DNA of 64,000 nt from Halobaculum litoreum (lineage in GTDB: Archaea > Halobacteriota > Halobacteria > Halobacteriales > Haloferacaceae): contig NZ_CP126156.1 of assembly GCF_030127125.1 (NCBI RefSeq), positions 1,116,001-1,180,000 on the forward strand, written 5' to 3'. The number at the start of each line of letters is the position of its first letter. The stretch's first letter is position 1. Shown here piece after piece: positions 27,901 through 35,144 of this stretch. Under the pieces are notes generated by a model, which saw only the letters and a list, made by a program, of their open reading frames with translations, was not told the DNA's origin and did no database searches. The translations under genes were made by a program, and so were the position numbers.

Positions 27901-28528
27901 CGTCGATGCGCTCCTCGACCGTCTCCAACTCGCCGAACGCGTCCTCCTTCTTGGCGTCGAACTCCGCGACGCCGGCGATCTCGTCGACGATCCCCCGCCG
28001 TTCGTACGGGGTCATGTTGATGATGTCCGTGACGTCGCCCTGCATGACGACGTTGTACCCCTCCGGCGTGACGCCCGCCTGCGCGAGCAGGTCCTGGATG
28101 TCCGAGAGGTTCACCGAGCGCCCGTTGAGGTAGTAGTACGAGTAGTAGTTGTCGTCGGTCTCTTTCACCCGCCGCTTGATCGTGATCCGCTCGTGGTCGT
28201 CGATGTCCTCGCTGCCGGCGGCGCTGACGACCTGCGACCGGTCCAGTTCGCCGTCCGAGTTGTCGAGGACGACCTCGACGCTGGCCTCGCGGGCGCCGGA
28301 GGGCCCCTCGCCGTCCTCGTAGCCGGGGTTGTAGATCAGGTCGGTGAGCTTCTCGGCGCGGATGCCGCGCGTGCGGGCGAGGCCGAGCGCGAACAACACC
28401 CCGTCGATGATGTTCGACTTGCCGGAGCCGTTCGGCCCCGTGATGACCGTGAAGTCCTCGTAGAAGGGGATCCGCGTCGGCCGCCCGAAGCTCTTGAAGT
28501 TGTCCAGGACGAGTTCTGTGATGTGCAT
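24941..28528 (-). CDS. smc: Chromosome segregation ATPase SMC
   Basis: 1195 aa, full length. Walker A 'GPNGSGKSN' is at residues 31-39 after 'LVLDNFKSFGRP'; the Q-loop region contains 'YNVVMQGDVTDIINMTPYER'. Two long coiled-coil arms, dense in Glu/Leu/Arg, flank a hinge at about residues 520-660 ('GVHGPVGELASVPGEYAKAC', 'PITKMDDRGLPSLP', 'GAMTGGSGGGSRYSFSKSGK'). The C-terminal head has the ABC signature 'DAMSGGEKSLTALAFIFA' (about 1091) and Walker B 'FYALDEVDAFLDAV'. It forms the condensin-like dimer with ScpA. Upstream after 63 bp is a small coiled-coil protein gene in the same direction. Confidence 0.97.
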   Translation of the reverse strand: MHITELVLDNFKSFGRPTRIPFYEDFTVITGPNGSGKSNIIDGVLFALGLARTRGIRAEKLTDLIYNPGYEDGEGPSGAREASVEVVLDNSDGELDRSQVVSAAGSEDIDDHERITIKRRVKETDDNYYSYYYLNGRSVNLSDIQDLLAQAGVTPEGYNVVMQGDVTDIINMTPYERRGIVDEIAGVAEFDAKKEDAFGELETVEERIDEADLRIEEKEDRLDQLADERETALQYQDLRDEKEEYEGYLKAAELEEKRADLASTRESMASKEADLEELRAELDERQARVDELETDLDEINREIERKGEDEQIAIKAEIEEIKGEVSRLEGKIENQEERLREAENERRDAFVAIDKKGEEIDDLESRIRETKVEKANLKSSLTTKRSDLAEVQAEIDSVDTEFDELKADLADRKETLEDLRAEKNDLQREKDRLLDDARRRSNEIGDVEDELQETREAIPTLKQRVSNLHSELDKAEKNKASIDGVIEDLRSEKAEHQAELDDVEEEIRAKQQEYSQLEARAGSSGDTSWPRAVTTIKNAGFDGVHGPVGELASVPGEYAKACETAAGGRLANVVVDDDGVGSDCIDYLKQRNAGRATFLPITKMDDRGLPSLPNDPGVVDFARDIVDYDARYEPIFSYVLGSTLVVEDMETARHLMGNYRMVTLDGDLVEKSGAMTGGSGGGSRYSFSKSGKGKLERVAEAIHDLEDERQRLKSEIADVDSDLEDARSRASDAAEKVRDIESDIERAEEKVESKEARIDELEDRLEEIEAEREAVDEEMTELDGRIAEADDEIETVEAAIEELETELADSKIPELSAEADEIRAEIDDLEDRMDDLDGDLNQLQLEKQYADDAIDDLHDTVEEAQAKKADAEERIAEFEDAIAEKEATLEEKRDAIADLEDELADLKEEREGVKEAFREAKSARDEQESAVERVVSKLESLRETAERLEWEVDSLEEQVGNYDPADIPDHDTVESEIARLESEMEALEPVNMLAIDEYDDVADDLADLQERRDVLVEEREAIEERIEQFESQKKATFMDAFDAINEQFTDIFQRLSAGTGELVLEDEDDPFEGGLTMKAQPADKPVQRLDAMSGGEKSLTALAFIFAIQRHNPAPFYALDEVDAFLDAVNAERVGEMVHDLAGDAQFVVVSHRSALLERSERAIGVTMQSDNVSAVTGIQLGDDGEPVPEAKADD

Positions 28529-28591
28529 GTGTGTCTGGAGCGTGGTGTGTGAACGCCGCGGCGCCTCGCTCCGGGGGCGCCCGCGGTCCGC

Positions 28592-28927
28592 TTACGCGAC
28601 GATGATGTCGTCGGAGTCGTCCTCGGACGAGTCCGACTCGTCGACGGTCTCCCCGTCGGCGCCTCGTGCCGCCTGCTGTGCCTCGTTCTCCTCGTCGGCC
28701 ATGACCGCGCCGTTCTCGCCGTCGGCCGCCTCCCCGTTGGCGGCCGACTCGTTCGGCACGAACTCGGCGTTCGGGTTGCGGTTCGGCGACGCGGGCTCCT
28801 CGACCTCCGTCGACCGCTCCAACTGTGCGATCCGCTCTTTCGACTCGACCAGTTCCTCGGTCAGTCCGTCGACCGCGGCCTGCAGCTCAGCGACCTGTTT
28901 CTCGAGGTCGTCGACCCGGTTTCCCAT
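28592..28927 (-). CDS. Small coiled-coil acidic protein upstream of smc
   Basis: 111 aa. Residues 1-40 form a heptad coiled coil ('MGNRVDDLEKQVAELQAAVD', then 'GLTEELVESKERIAQLE'); the rest is a disordered Asp/Glu/Ala-rich tail ending 'DDIIVA'. Similar short proteins precede smc in other haloarchaea and are annotated only as a DUF (DUF7518-type, from memory). A TATA-like GGATAAACC lies 23-31 nt upstream. Probable first gene of an operon with smc and scpA; function unknown. Confidence 0.75.
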   Translation of the reverse strand: MGNRVDDLEKQVAELQAAVDGLTEELVESKERIAQLERSTEVEEPASPNRNPNAEFVPNESAANGEAADGENGAVMADEENEAQQAARGADGETVDESDSSEDDSDDIIVA

Positions 28928-28949
28928 ACACCGTGACAAGCCTCCATCG

Positions 28950-28958
28950 GGATAAACC
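28950..28958 (-). promoter_or_regulatory. TATA-like box for the smc operon
   Basis: On the minus strand GGTTTATCC, centred 27 nt before the ATG at 28927. It is the best promoter for the coiled-coil protein-smc-scpA transcript. Confidence 0.5.
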
Positions 28959-29200
28959 TGCGTCAGACATCCGAACGCCGCCCGTAGTGGCCGTATCGCT
29001 TGATATCGGACGATTCGAGCGGCGAACGGTCGGATACTCGATCCCGGGCGGTAAACTCCTCCGCGCTATACGAAATGTGGCGGCGGCGGCGATCCCGCGG
29101 CTGCCGCGCCGTCGGGCGAAGCGCGCCGCTCGTGGCGGTCGGGAGCGGGACAGCCCCGGAACCACAACCCCCAAACGGGGGGCACGTCAACCCTCGGGCG

Positions 29201-30124
29201 ATGAACACGCGCTCGCTCCGCGGCGTCCTCCTCGCGGGGCTGTTGTTCCTCGTCGTCCACGTCGGCGCGGTGTCGCTGGCGCCCACGTTCGAGGCGGCGG
29301 GGTACCAGACGGTCGAGGACCCGCAGAACCCGACCAACTCGGCGCTGTACCTCGGCGCCATCCTCGTCGTCACCGCGCTGATGCTCGCGGCGTTCAAGTA
29401 CGACTTCGACTGGGCGGTTCGCCTCGTCATCGTCGGCTCGTCGGGCCTGCTGTCGTGGTACGTGTTCTCGGTGTTCCTGCCGGGGACCGCGGCGCTGCTC
29501 GCGGCGGGCCTCGTCGCCGTCGCGCTGCTCGTCTACCCCGAGTGGTACGTCATCGACTCGGCGGGCGCCCTGATGGGCGCGGGGGCGGCGGGGCTGTTCG
29601 GCATCTCCTTCGGGCTGCTCCCGGCCATCGTGCTGCTCACGGTGCTGGCCGTGTACGACGCGATCTCGGTGTACGGCACCGAGCACATGCTCGACCTCGC
29701 GGAGGGCGTGCTCGACCTCAACATCCCGGTCGTGCTCGTCATCCCGCTGGAGTGGTCGTACTCCCTCCTCGCGGAGGACGCGACCGAGGGCGCCACGGAG
29801 GGGACCGACGAGGCAGAGCGGGACGTCTTCTTCATCGGCCTCGGTGACGCGGTGATGCCCGCCGTGATGGCCGCCTCCGCGGCGTTCTGGCTCCCCCAGC
29901 AGGCGTTCGGCCTCCCGTACGTCCCCGCGATGGGGCTGCCGGCGCTGACGTCCATCGTCGGCACGTTCGTCGGGCTGGCCGTGCTCCTCCGGATGGTGCT
30001 GAAGGGCCGCCCGCACGCCGGGCTCCCCCTCCTCAACGGCGGCGCCATCGGCGGCTACCTGCTCGGCGCCGTCGTCGCCGGCGTCCCGTTGGCGCAGGCG
30101 CTGGGCGTCGCACGGTACCTGTGA
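29201..30124 (+). CDS. Presenilin/SPP-like intramembrane aspartyl protease (PSH), copy 1
   Basis: 307 aa with about nine membrane segments. Both catalytic aspartates are present: 'LAVYDAISVYGTEHML' (YD, Asp153) and 'FIGLGDAVMP' (GLGD, Asp216). The C-terminal 'PHAGLPLLNGGAIGGYLLG' is the counterpart of the PAL motif region. This family cleaves transmembrane helices, including signal-peptide remnants and membrane substrates; archaeal substrates are mostly unknown. An acidic loop of about 20 residues separates the two Asp-bearing helices. Start ATG at 29201; the next gene overlaps its stop as GTGA and encodes a paralogue. Confidence 0.9.
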   Translation: MNTRSLRGVLLAGLLFLVVHVGAVSLAPTFEAAGYQTVEDPQNPTNSALYLGAILVVTALMLAAFKYDFDWAVRLVIVGSSGLLSWYVFSVFLPGTAALLAAGLVAVALLVYPEWYVIDSAGALMGAGAAGLFGISFGLLPAIVLLTVLAVYDAISVYGTEHMLDLAEGVLDLNIPVVLVIPLEWSYSLLAEDATEGATEGTDEAERDVFFIGLGDAVMPAVMAASAAFWLPQQAFGLPYVPAMGLPALTSIVGTFVGLAVLLRMVLKGRPHAGLPLLNGGAIGGYLLGAVVAGVPLAQALGVARYL

Positions 30125-31050
30125 GCGGGCCGTCGCCCTCCACGGCGCGAACCGTCGGCGCACGCCTCCGTGACCCGCGGGTGCGCGGCGCGCTCGGCGT
30201 CGGCGCCCTGTTCCTCGCGGTGCAACTGCTCGCGCTGGCGGCGGCTCCGCGGCTCGCCGACGCCGGCGTCAGCTACGGGGCGGGCGGCGACGCGCTCGTC
30301 CCCCTCGTCCTCGGACTAGCGCTCGGGACGGCGCTCTCGCTGGCGGTCGTCCGCTACGGCGCGAGCCGGCGCCTCGTGCGCGGCGTGATGCTCCTGTCGC
30401 TCGGCGCGGCCCAGTGGTTCGCCCTCTCGGCGTTCCTCGGCGCCGTCGGCGGTGCGGTCGCCGCGGCGGCGGGGACGGCGCTCGCGTGGCGCGTCCCCCG
30501 CCCGGCCGTCCGCAACGCCGTGGCGGTGGTCGGCGTCGCCGGCGGCGCCGCGCTGTTCGGGGCGAGCCTCGCGCCGGCGTACGTCGCCGTCGCCCTCGTG
30601 CTCGCGGCGGCGTACGACGCCTACGCCGTGTACGGCTCCGGACACATGCTCGACATGGCCGACGCGAGCGCCGACCTCCGCGTGCCGTCGATGTTCGTCG
30701 TCCCCACCGACGACGGCTACGACGACGAGACCGCCACCGTCACCGGCGGGGGACGCCCCGCGGCGACGCTGTTGGGCGCCGGCGACGCGCTGTTCCCCGC
30801 GATGCTGACGGCGAGCGTCGGGGTCGCGTCCCGCTGGGAACTGTACGCGCCGGCCCCGTTCGTCGCGACCGGGCTGCCGGTCGTCGGCGAGTTCCACCTC
30901 GCGGTGCTGGGACCGCTGGTCGGGTCGCTCGTCGGGCTCGCGGCGCTCCAGGCGTTCGTCCACCGCCGCCGGGGCGTCCACGCCGGGCTCCCGTTCGTCA
31001 ACGGCGGCGCGCTCGCCGGGTGGCTCCTCGCGGCGGCGGCGGCACTGTGA
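30121..31050 (+). CDS. Presenilin/SPP-like intramembrane aspartyl protease (PSH), copy 2
   Basis: 309 aa from a GTG overlapping the previous stop (GTGA). It shares the architecture of copy 1: 'AAAYDAYAVYGSGHMLDMAD' (YD, Asp166), 'LLGAGDALFPAML' (GAGD, Asp222) and 'HAGLPFVNGGALAGWLLA' near the C-terminus. The second motif has GAGD rather than GLGD. Both aspartates remain, so catalysis is possible. Divergence from copy 1 is large outside the motifs, pointing to an old duplication and possibly a heteromeric or regulatory partnership. Confidence 0.83.
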   Translation: MSGPSPSTARTVGARLRDPRVRGALGVGALFLAVQLLALAAAPRLADAGVSYGAGGDALVPLVLGLALGTALSLAVVRYGASRRLVRGVMLLSLGAAQWFALSAFLGAVGGAVAAAAGTALAWRVPRPAVRNAVAVVGVAGGAALFGASLAPAYVAVALVLAAAYDAYAVYGSGHMLDMADASADLRVPSMFVVPTDDGYDDETATVTGGGRPAATLLGAGDALFPAMLTASVGVASRWELYAPAPFVATGLPVVGEFHLAVLGPLVGSLVGLAALQAFVHRRRGVHAGLPFVNGGALAGWLLAAAAAL

Positions 31051-31090
31051 GCGGTCCCCCGGCGGGTCGCCGCCACACGGCGATCTGCCG

Positions 31091-31190
31091 ACAAGTTTTT
31101 CTCCGGGCTGTCCTCAGCGCCGCACGCGGGAGGCCCGCGTGTTCGGGTCGCCACACACTCCCCGAGCGGGGTGCGCGGGTGCCCGCGTCC
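31091..31190. terminator. T-run and two GC hairpins between convergent genes
   Basis: Downstream of the presenilin pair the plus strand has GTTTTT (31095-31100), then CACGCGGG-AGG-CCCGCGTG (31123-31141, 8-bp stem) and CGCGGG-TG-CCCGCG (31174-31187, 6-bp stem). The next gene is convergent. Together these look like a bidirectional terminator. No gene is seen in the 149 bp. Confidence 0.5.
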
Positions 31191-31199
31191 CGGGCGTCG

Positions 31200-31673
31200 T
31201 CACTCCTGACCGGCGCCCGACCTCACTTTCACCGCCATCCCCGACGCGAAGTCCCGCATCTCCGCGGCGGCCAACTCGGCCCGGCCGACGCCGAGCACGG
31301 TGCCGTCCTCGTGGACGACGACCACCTCGTCGCGCGGGCGCACGTCCGCGCCCACCTCGCCGACGAACTTCGCGAACACGTTCTTGCCGTCGCGCACGAA
31401 CGGGGCTGACTCGTCGCCGACGACCACGGCGTAACTCGGGTGCGGCAGCGCCGATCGGAGCCGGCGGCCGCCCTCGACGCCCAGCGTGAAGCGACCGTCG
31501 GTGCCGTACGAGACGATCCGGCCGTCGTCGCAGGTGACCTGTCGCGGGCGGCCGCTCGTCGACCGGCGGACGGTCACCGCGTCGTCGCTCGGGAACAGCG
31601 CGTCGCCCGCGCCGGCGCCGAACTGGTAGTCCGCGGTGACCCGGAGGTCGGCGAGGCCGGTGTGGCCGCTCAT
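31200..31673 (-). CDS. PUA-domain RNA-binding protein
   Basis: 157 aa. The C-terminal half has the PUA pattern: 'ALPHPSYAVVVGDESAPFVR', 'DGKNVFAKFVGEVGADVRPR', 'DEVVVVHEDGTVLGVGRAEL' and 'FASGMAVKVR', as in archaeosine transglycosylase and related RNA-modification proteins. The N-terminal half resembles the short domain found with PUA in the archaeal TGT family, but no catalytic domain is present. It overlaps the upstream NYN nuclease gene by 4 bp (ATGA), so an RNA-linked shared role is likely. Confidence 0.8.
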   Translation of the reverse strand: MSGHTGLADLRVTADYQFGAGAGDALFPSDDAVTVRRSTSGRPRQVTCDDGRIVSYGTDGRFTLGVEGGRRLRSALPHPSYAVVVGDESAPFVRDGKNVFAKFVGEVGADVRPRDEVVVVHEDGTVLGVGRAELAAAEMRDFASGMAVKVRSGAGQE

Positions 31674-32167
31674 AGCAGGAACGTGTCCTCGCGCTCGCTC
31701 ATGTCGATGAACGAGTCGGCCGCGGCCTTCAGGTCCGCCGCCGCGGACTCCTCGAACGCGACGACCTCGACGCGGACGCCCTCGTGGCGGAGGTGCGAGC
31801 ACAGCCGCGAGAAGTCCGCGTCGCCGCTACAGAGGACGAGCGTGTCGACGTGGTCGGCGAGCGTCACGGCGTCGAGGCTGATCCCGACGTCCCAGTCGGC
31901 CTTCTTCGAGCCGTCGCCGAACGTCTTGATGTCCTTGATCTTCGTCTCGAAGCCGATGTCGCGCAGCGCCTCGAAGAACGACTCCTCGTCGGGCGAGTCC
32001 GCGCGGATGACGTACGCGATCGCGCGGGTGAGCTGGCGGCCCATCACGGCCTTCTCCAGCATCTTCGCGTAGTCGACGTTCCGGGAGTAGACGCTCTGTG
32101 CGGAGTGATAGAGGTTCTGCGAGTCGGCCAACACGGCGACCCGTTGCCCCTCGTGGATGTCGGTCAT
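31670..32167 (-). CDS. NYN domain (LabA/DUF88-type) PIN-like nuclease
   Basis: 165 aa. 'VAVLADSQNLYHSAQSVY' carries the first acidic residue and Asn of the PIN-like active site; 'KKADWDVGISLDAVTLAD' and 'TLVLCSGDADFSRLCSHLR' carry further conserved Asp residues (the SGDxDF motif of LabA/DUF88). Such NYN proteins are predicted RNases. It is translationally coupled to the PUA protein and has no close upstream gene on its strand. Confidence 0.88.
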   Translation of the reverse strand: MTDIHEGQRVAVLADSQNLYHSAQSVYSRNVDYAKMLEKAVMGRQLTRAIAYVIRADSPDEESFFEALRDIGFETKIKDIKTFGDGSKKADWDVGISLDAVTLADHVDTLVLCSGDADFSRLCSHLRHEGVRVEVVAFEESAAADLKAAADSFIDMSEREDTFLL

Positions 32168-32224
32168 TACCTGTGCGTGTGTGAGGTCCCGGATAGTCCT
32201 GTCGGGGCGCGACGCCCCGCCCCG

Positions 32225-32665
32225 TCACGCGGCGGGCGACTCGCCCGACCCGCCCGCGTCGAAGGCGAGTCGGTAGCAGCCGAGCGCGACGGGCGGGGCC
32301 GCCGCGGCGGCCCACAGCACCTGCGTGACCGGGTCCGGCGGGGCGAACAGCACCGCCGCGACGAGCGCCGTCCAGCCGCCGACGGCGACGCTCGCGGCGA
32401 CGCGCTCGCGGCGCGCCGTCGGGCGGTCCCGGTCGCGACGCCGGGCGTACACGCCGACGTACCACAACAGCACCGGCCACGCCGCGACGGCACCGACCCC
32501 CCACAGGGACGGGTGTCGCGATCCGCGGGCCGACGCGTCCGTGGTCACGGCGTACACGGTCGCGAGCGCGGTGCAGGTGGCGATCGTGACGCCCAGCGCC
32601 ACGGCGACCGGAAACCACCAGACGGCGACGGAGATCGGAGGGATCGGCGGGGGACCGACGGGCAC
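32225..32665 (-). CDS. Four-TM membrane protein, function unknown
   Basis: 146 aa from a GTG at 32665 (a longer open frame extends upstream, but a TATA box supports this start). Four hydrophobic stretches are visible: 'AVWWFPVAVALGVTIATCTA', 'GVGAVAAWPVLLWYVGVYA', 'VAVGGWTALVAAVLFAPPD' and 'VLWAAAAAPPVALGCYRLAF', with a basic cytoplasmic loop 'RRRDRDRPTARRERV'. No family recognised. Confidence 0.6.
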   Translation of the reverse strand: MPVGPPPIPPISVAVWWFPVAVALGVTIATCTALATVYAVTTDASARGSRHPSLWGVGAVAAWPVLLWYVGVYARRRDRDRPTARRERVAASVAVGGWTALVAAVLFAPPDPVTQVLWAAAAAPPVALGCYRLAFDAGGSGESPAA

Positions 32666-32686
32666 GGATCGATCGCGTGTCGGGGC

Positions 32687-32695
32687 CGCAATAAC
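32687..32695 (-). promoter_or_regulatory. TATA-like box of the four-TM protein gene
   Basis: GGTTATTGC on the minus strand, 22-30 nt before the GTG at 32665. It supports that start. Confidence 0.4.
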
Positions 32696-32754
32696 CGTTC
32701 CGGCAGCCGACACGACGCCGATAGCTACACGGCGTCCGGCGATCAAGCGGTGGT

Positions 32755-33264
32755 ATGGCAACGCCGCCCGAGCGACTGCCGACGCGGTTCGCAGACTGTT
32801 CCCACGAGGACCACGTGCGCGAGGCGATCGAGTTGGCACGTAGCGCCGCCGAACGCGGGGACGACCCGTACGGCTCCGTACTCGTCCGCGCCGCCGAGGA
32901 CGCCGTCGTGATGACCGAGCGCAACGCCGTCGAGACCGAGAACGACGTCCGTCGCCACCCGGAGCTGACGCTCGCGCACCGCGCCGCCCGCGAGTTCTCG
33001 CCCGCACAGCGCCGCGACCTCGTCATGTACACCAGCACCGAGCCGTGTCCGATGTGCGCGGGCGGGATCGCCCACGTCGGCCTCGGCGCGGTCGTCCACG
33101 CCACGTCCGCCGAACGCGGCGCCGAACTGTACGGGCGCGACTCCTGGCTCCCGTCGAGCGAGGTGTACGAACGCCTCGGCAGCGACGTCGTCGCCGCGGG
33201 GCCGGTGTTGCCCGAGGCGGGCGACGAGGTCCACCGCACGTTCGGCGGGGTCGCCGACGACTGA
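32755..33264 (+). CDS. Nucleoside/cytidine deaminase-family protein
   Basis: 169 aa. The zinc-site pattern is present: His68 and Glu70 in 'VRRHPELTLAHRAARE' (HPE where many members have HAE) and Cys98/Cys101 in 'TSTEPCPMCAGGIAHVGLG'. Such proteins deaminate guanine, cytosine nucleotides or tRNA adenosine; the substrate cannot be told from the motifs. The C-terminus 'RDSWLPSSEVYERL' is extended relative to TadA. Single gene, divergent from the four-TM protein. Confidence 0.85.
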   Translation: MATPPERLPTRFADCSHEDHVREAIELARSAAERGDDPYGSVLVRAAEDAVVMTERNAVETENDVRRHPELTLAHRAAREFSPAQRRDLVMYTSTEPCPMCAGGIAHVGLGAVVHATSAERGAELYGRDSWLPSSEVYERLGSDVVAAGPVLPEAGDEVHRTFGGVADD

Positions 33265-33381
33265 CCGGACGGAATCGCCCGACGGCGGCCCGGATCGGAG
33301 CACCGCCGTCGTCGACCCGGCGGCGCGCCGTCGCCCGCGGAACCACCGGGTGTTTTATCGGGCCGGGGCGGAGGGGAGGCC

Positions 33382-34362
33382 ATGACCGATGAGCCGGATC
33401 CGACCGACGTCGACCGCCGGGAGGCGGCGCTCGTCGACGCGTTCACGACGGAGCCGACGGCGGGGAACGTCGCCGGGGTGGTGCCCGACGCCGCGGGGCT
33501 GGCCGACGACCAGCTGCGGGCGATCGCGCGGGAACTGAACGCCAGCGAGACGGCCTTCTGCCTCCCGTCGGACGACGCCGACCGGCGCGTGCGCTACTTC
33601 TCGCCGACGACCGAGGTGGACCTGTGCGGGCACGCGACGGTCGCGCTCCACGCGCGGCTGTTCGAGACGGGCGCGATCGACGCCGGCACGCACACACTGG
33701 AGACGAACGCGGGCGAGATCGAGGTCGAAGTGACCGACGCGGGGCGCGTCTGGATGACGCAGCACCCCCCGACGGTGTACGAGGTCGACGTCGACTACGA
33801 CCGCCTCGGCGACGTGTTGGGCGTCACGCCCGAGGCGTTCCGCGACGTCGGCGCGGCGCTCCCCGTCGCGTACGCCACCGCCGGCCTGCCGTTCCTCGTG
33901 GTGCCGGTGAACTTCCTCGAACACCTCGGCGACGTGGCGCCCGACTTCGACGCCGTCGAGGCGCTCGCGGCCGAGCACGACGCGGCGGGCGTGTACGCGT
34001 TCACGTTCGACGCGCTCGGCCCGGAGTCGACGGTGCACGGGCGCTGTTTCGTCCCCGGCCTCGGCATCGACGAGGACCCCGTCACGGGCACCGCCAGCGG
34101 CGCCTGCGGCGCGTATCTCGACCACTTCGCCGCGTTCAGCGGCGGCGACACGAGCGACGTCCCCGGCGGCGCGGGCGACGCCGCGGGCTCCGACACCCCC
34201 GCGGAACTGGTGTTCGAACAGGGGCACTACGTCGACCGGCCCGGCACGGTCCGGGTGCGCGTCGACGGCGCCGCGCCGTCGGTCGGCGGCGACGCCGTGA
34301 CCGCGTTCGAGGGGTCGATCCGCGTCCCCGACTCGGCCGACGACGAGATCATCGAGATCTGA
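33382..34362 (+). CDS. PhzF-family isomerase
   Basis: 326 aa. 'ALVDAFTTEPTAGNVAGVVP' and 'RELNASETAFCLPS' (conserved Glu) open the family; 'RYFSPTTEVDLCGHATVALH' is the central motif with the active-site His; 'VTGTASGACGAYLDHF' and 'EQGHYVDRPGTVRVRV' complete the second lobe of the diaminopimelate epimerase-like fold. An insert of about 25 small residues with 'GGDTSDVPGGAGDAAGSD' is unusual. The bacterial PhzF acts in phenazine synthesis; no other phenazine gene is here, so the substrate is unknown. Confidence 0.87.
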   Translation: MTDEPDPTDVDRREAALVDAFTTEPTAGNVAGVVPDAAGLADDQLRAIARELNASETAFCLPSDDADRRVRYFSPTTEVDLCGHATVALHARLFETGAIDAGTHTLETNAGEIEVEVTDAGRVWMTQHPPTVYEVDVDYDRLGDVLGVTPEAFRDVGAALPVAYATAGLPFLVVPVNFLEHLGDVAPDFDAVEALAAEHDAAGVYAFTFDALGPESTVHGRCFVPGLGIDEDPVTGTASGACGAYLDHFAAFSGGDTSDVPGGAGDAAGSDTPAELVFEQGHYVDRPGTVRVRVDGAAPSVGGDAVTAFEGSIRVPDSADDEIIEI

Positions 34363-34437
34363 GGCCGCGGCTCCGATCCGCGTCGCTGTGGTACGGTTTT
34401 CCGATAACGCCTTCGTGAGCGACGAACCGCGCTACGC

Positions 34438-34962
34438 TCACCGGCTCCGTCGTTGTGCCGCCTCGAGCGCGTCTTCGGGCGACCGGTCGGGCGTCGCCGC
34501 CGGGTTCGCCGCGAGGTACGCCTCGGCGTCGCCGATGGTCGCCTCGTTCTCCAGCCCGTACGAGCGCGCCGTCTCGGCGTCGGCGCTCGCGTCGACCACG
34601 TCGGGCACGTCGGTGCGGTCCTCGGGGTCCTCCGAGACGTGGCGCCGGACGATGATCGCCGCCGTGATGGCGGCGACGACGGCGCCCACGGCGAGGCCGT
34701 ACGTCCCGGCGAACAGCCAGCCGGCGGCCGGGAGGCCGACCGCCGCGACCGGCACCAACGCGAGCACGAGCCGGCGGCGCGAGCGCCCGCGCCGCTCGTA
34801 GGCGGTGACGATCGACGACCCCGCGCCCGCGGGGACGACTCGGTGGACGGGGCCGTGGTCCTCCTCGTACCGGAGGACGTCCCAGCGGTCGGCCGCGGCG
34901 GCCGCGAGGTACGGCTCCTCGGGCGGGTCGCCGTCCCGACCGTTCGATGCGGTGTCGCTCAT
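34438..34962 (-). CDS. Two-TM membrane protein, function unknown
   Basis: 174 aa. A soluble N-domain ('EPYLAAAAADRWDVLRYEED') is followed by two adjacent membrane helices ('LVLALVPVAAVGLPAAGWLF' and 'TYGLAVGAVVAAITAAIIV') and an acidic tail ending 'LEAAQRRSR'. No family recognised. It is divergent from ppsA; the TrmB-type operator lies between them, about 100 bp from this start. Confidence 0.6.
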   Translation of the reverse strand: MSDTASNGRDGDPPEEPYLAAAAADRWDVLRYEEDHGPVHRVVPAGAGSSIVTAYERRGRSRRRLVLALVPVAAVGLPAAGWLFAGTYGLAVGAVVAAITAAIIVRRHVSEDPEDRTDVPDVVDASADAETARSYGLENEATIGDAEAYLAANPAATPDRSPEDALEAAQRRSR

Positions 34963-35060
34963 GGCCACGACTGCGTGACGGCGCGTCGAAAACCCCCCGG
35001 TCGCGACCCGCCGTCGCCCGCGTCCCGGCACCCCCGAGACGGCCGGAGAACGCTCGATAG

Positions 35061-35078
35061 GTACTCGGAACCGAGTAC
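35061..35078. promoter_or_regulatory. TrmB-type operator upstream of ppsA
   Basis: A perfect palindrome, GTACTCGGAACCGAGTAC. It contains TACT-N7-GAGTA, the binding motif described for TrmB of Halobacterium salinarum, which controls gluconeogenesis and glycolysis in response to glucose. The site is 67-84 nt upstream of the ppsA start, upstream of where the TATA box should be, the arrangement linked to activation. TrmB itself is not in the window. Confidence 0.75.
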
Positions 35079-35144
35079 GGATTGTTTCGCGGTTGCGGCG
35101 GTCGGAACCTTCTTGGTTCAGTCTTCGGTCTTCCCCGATACGAA

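Noticed and set aside
24827-28552. A 1241-codon plus-strand frame opposite smc
   Set aside because: It is antisense to a clear SMC protein and made of Val/Leu/Arg/Asp repeats typical of reverse-strand reading of coiled-coil codons.
29000-29200. Upstream extension of the first presenilin-like gene by about 67 codons
   Set aside because: The extension is Arg/Ser-rich with no membrane or conserved character. The family start is the ATG at 29201.
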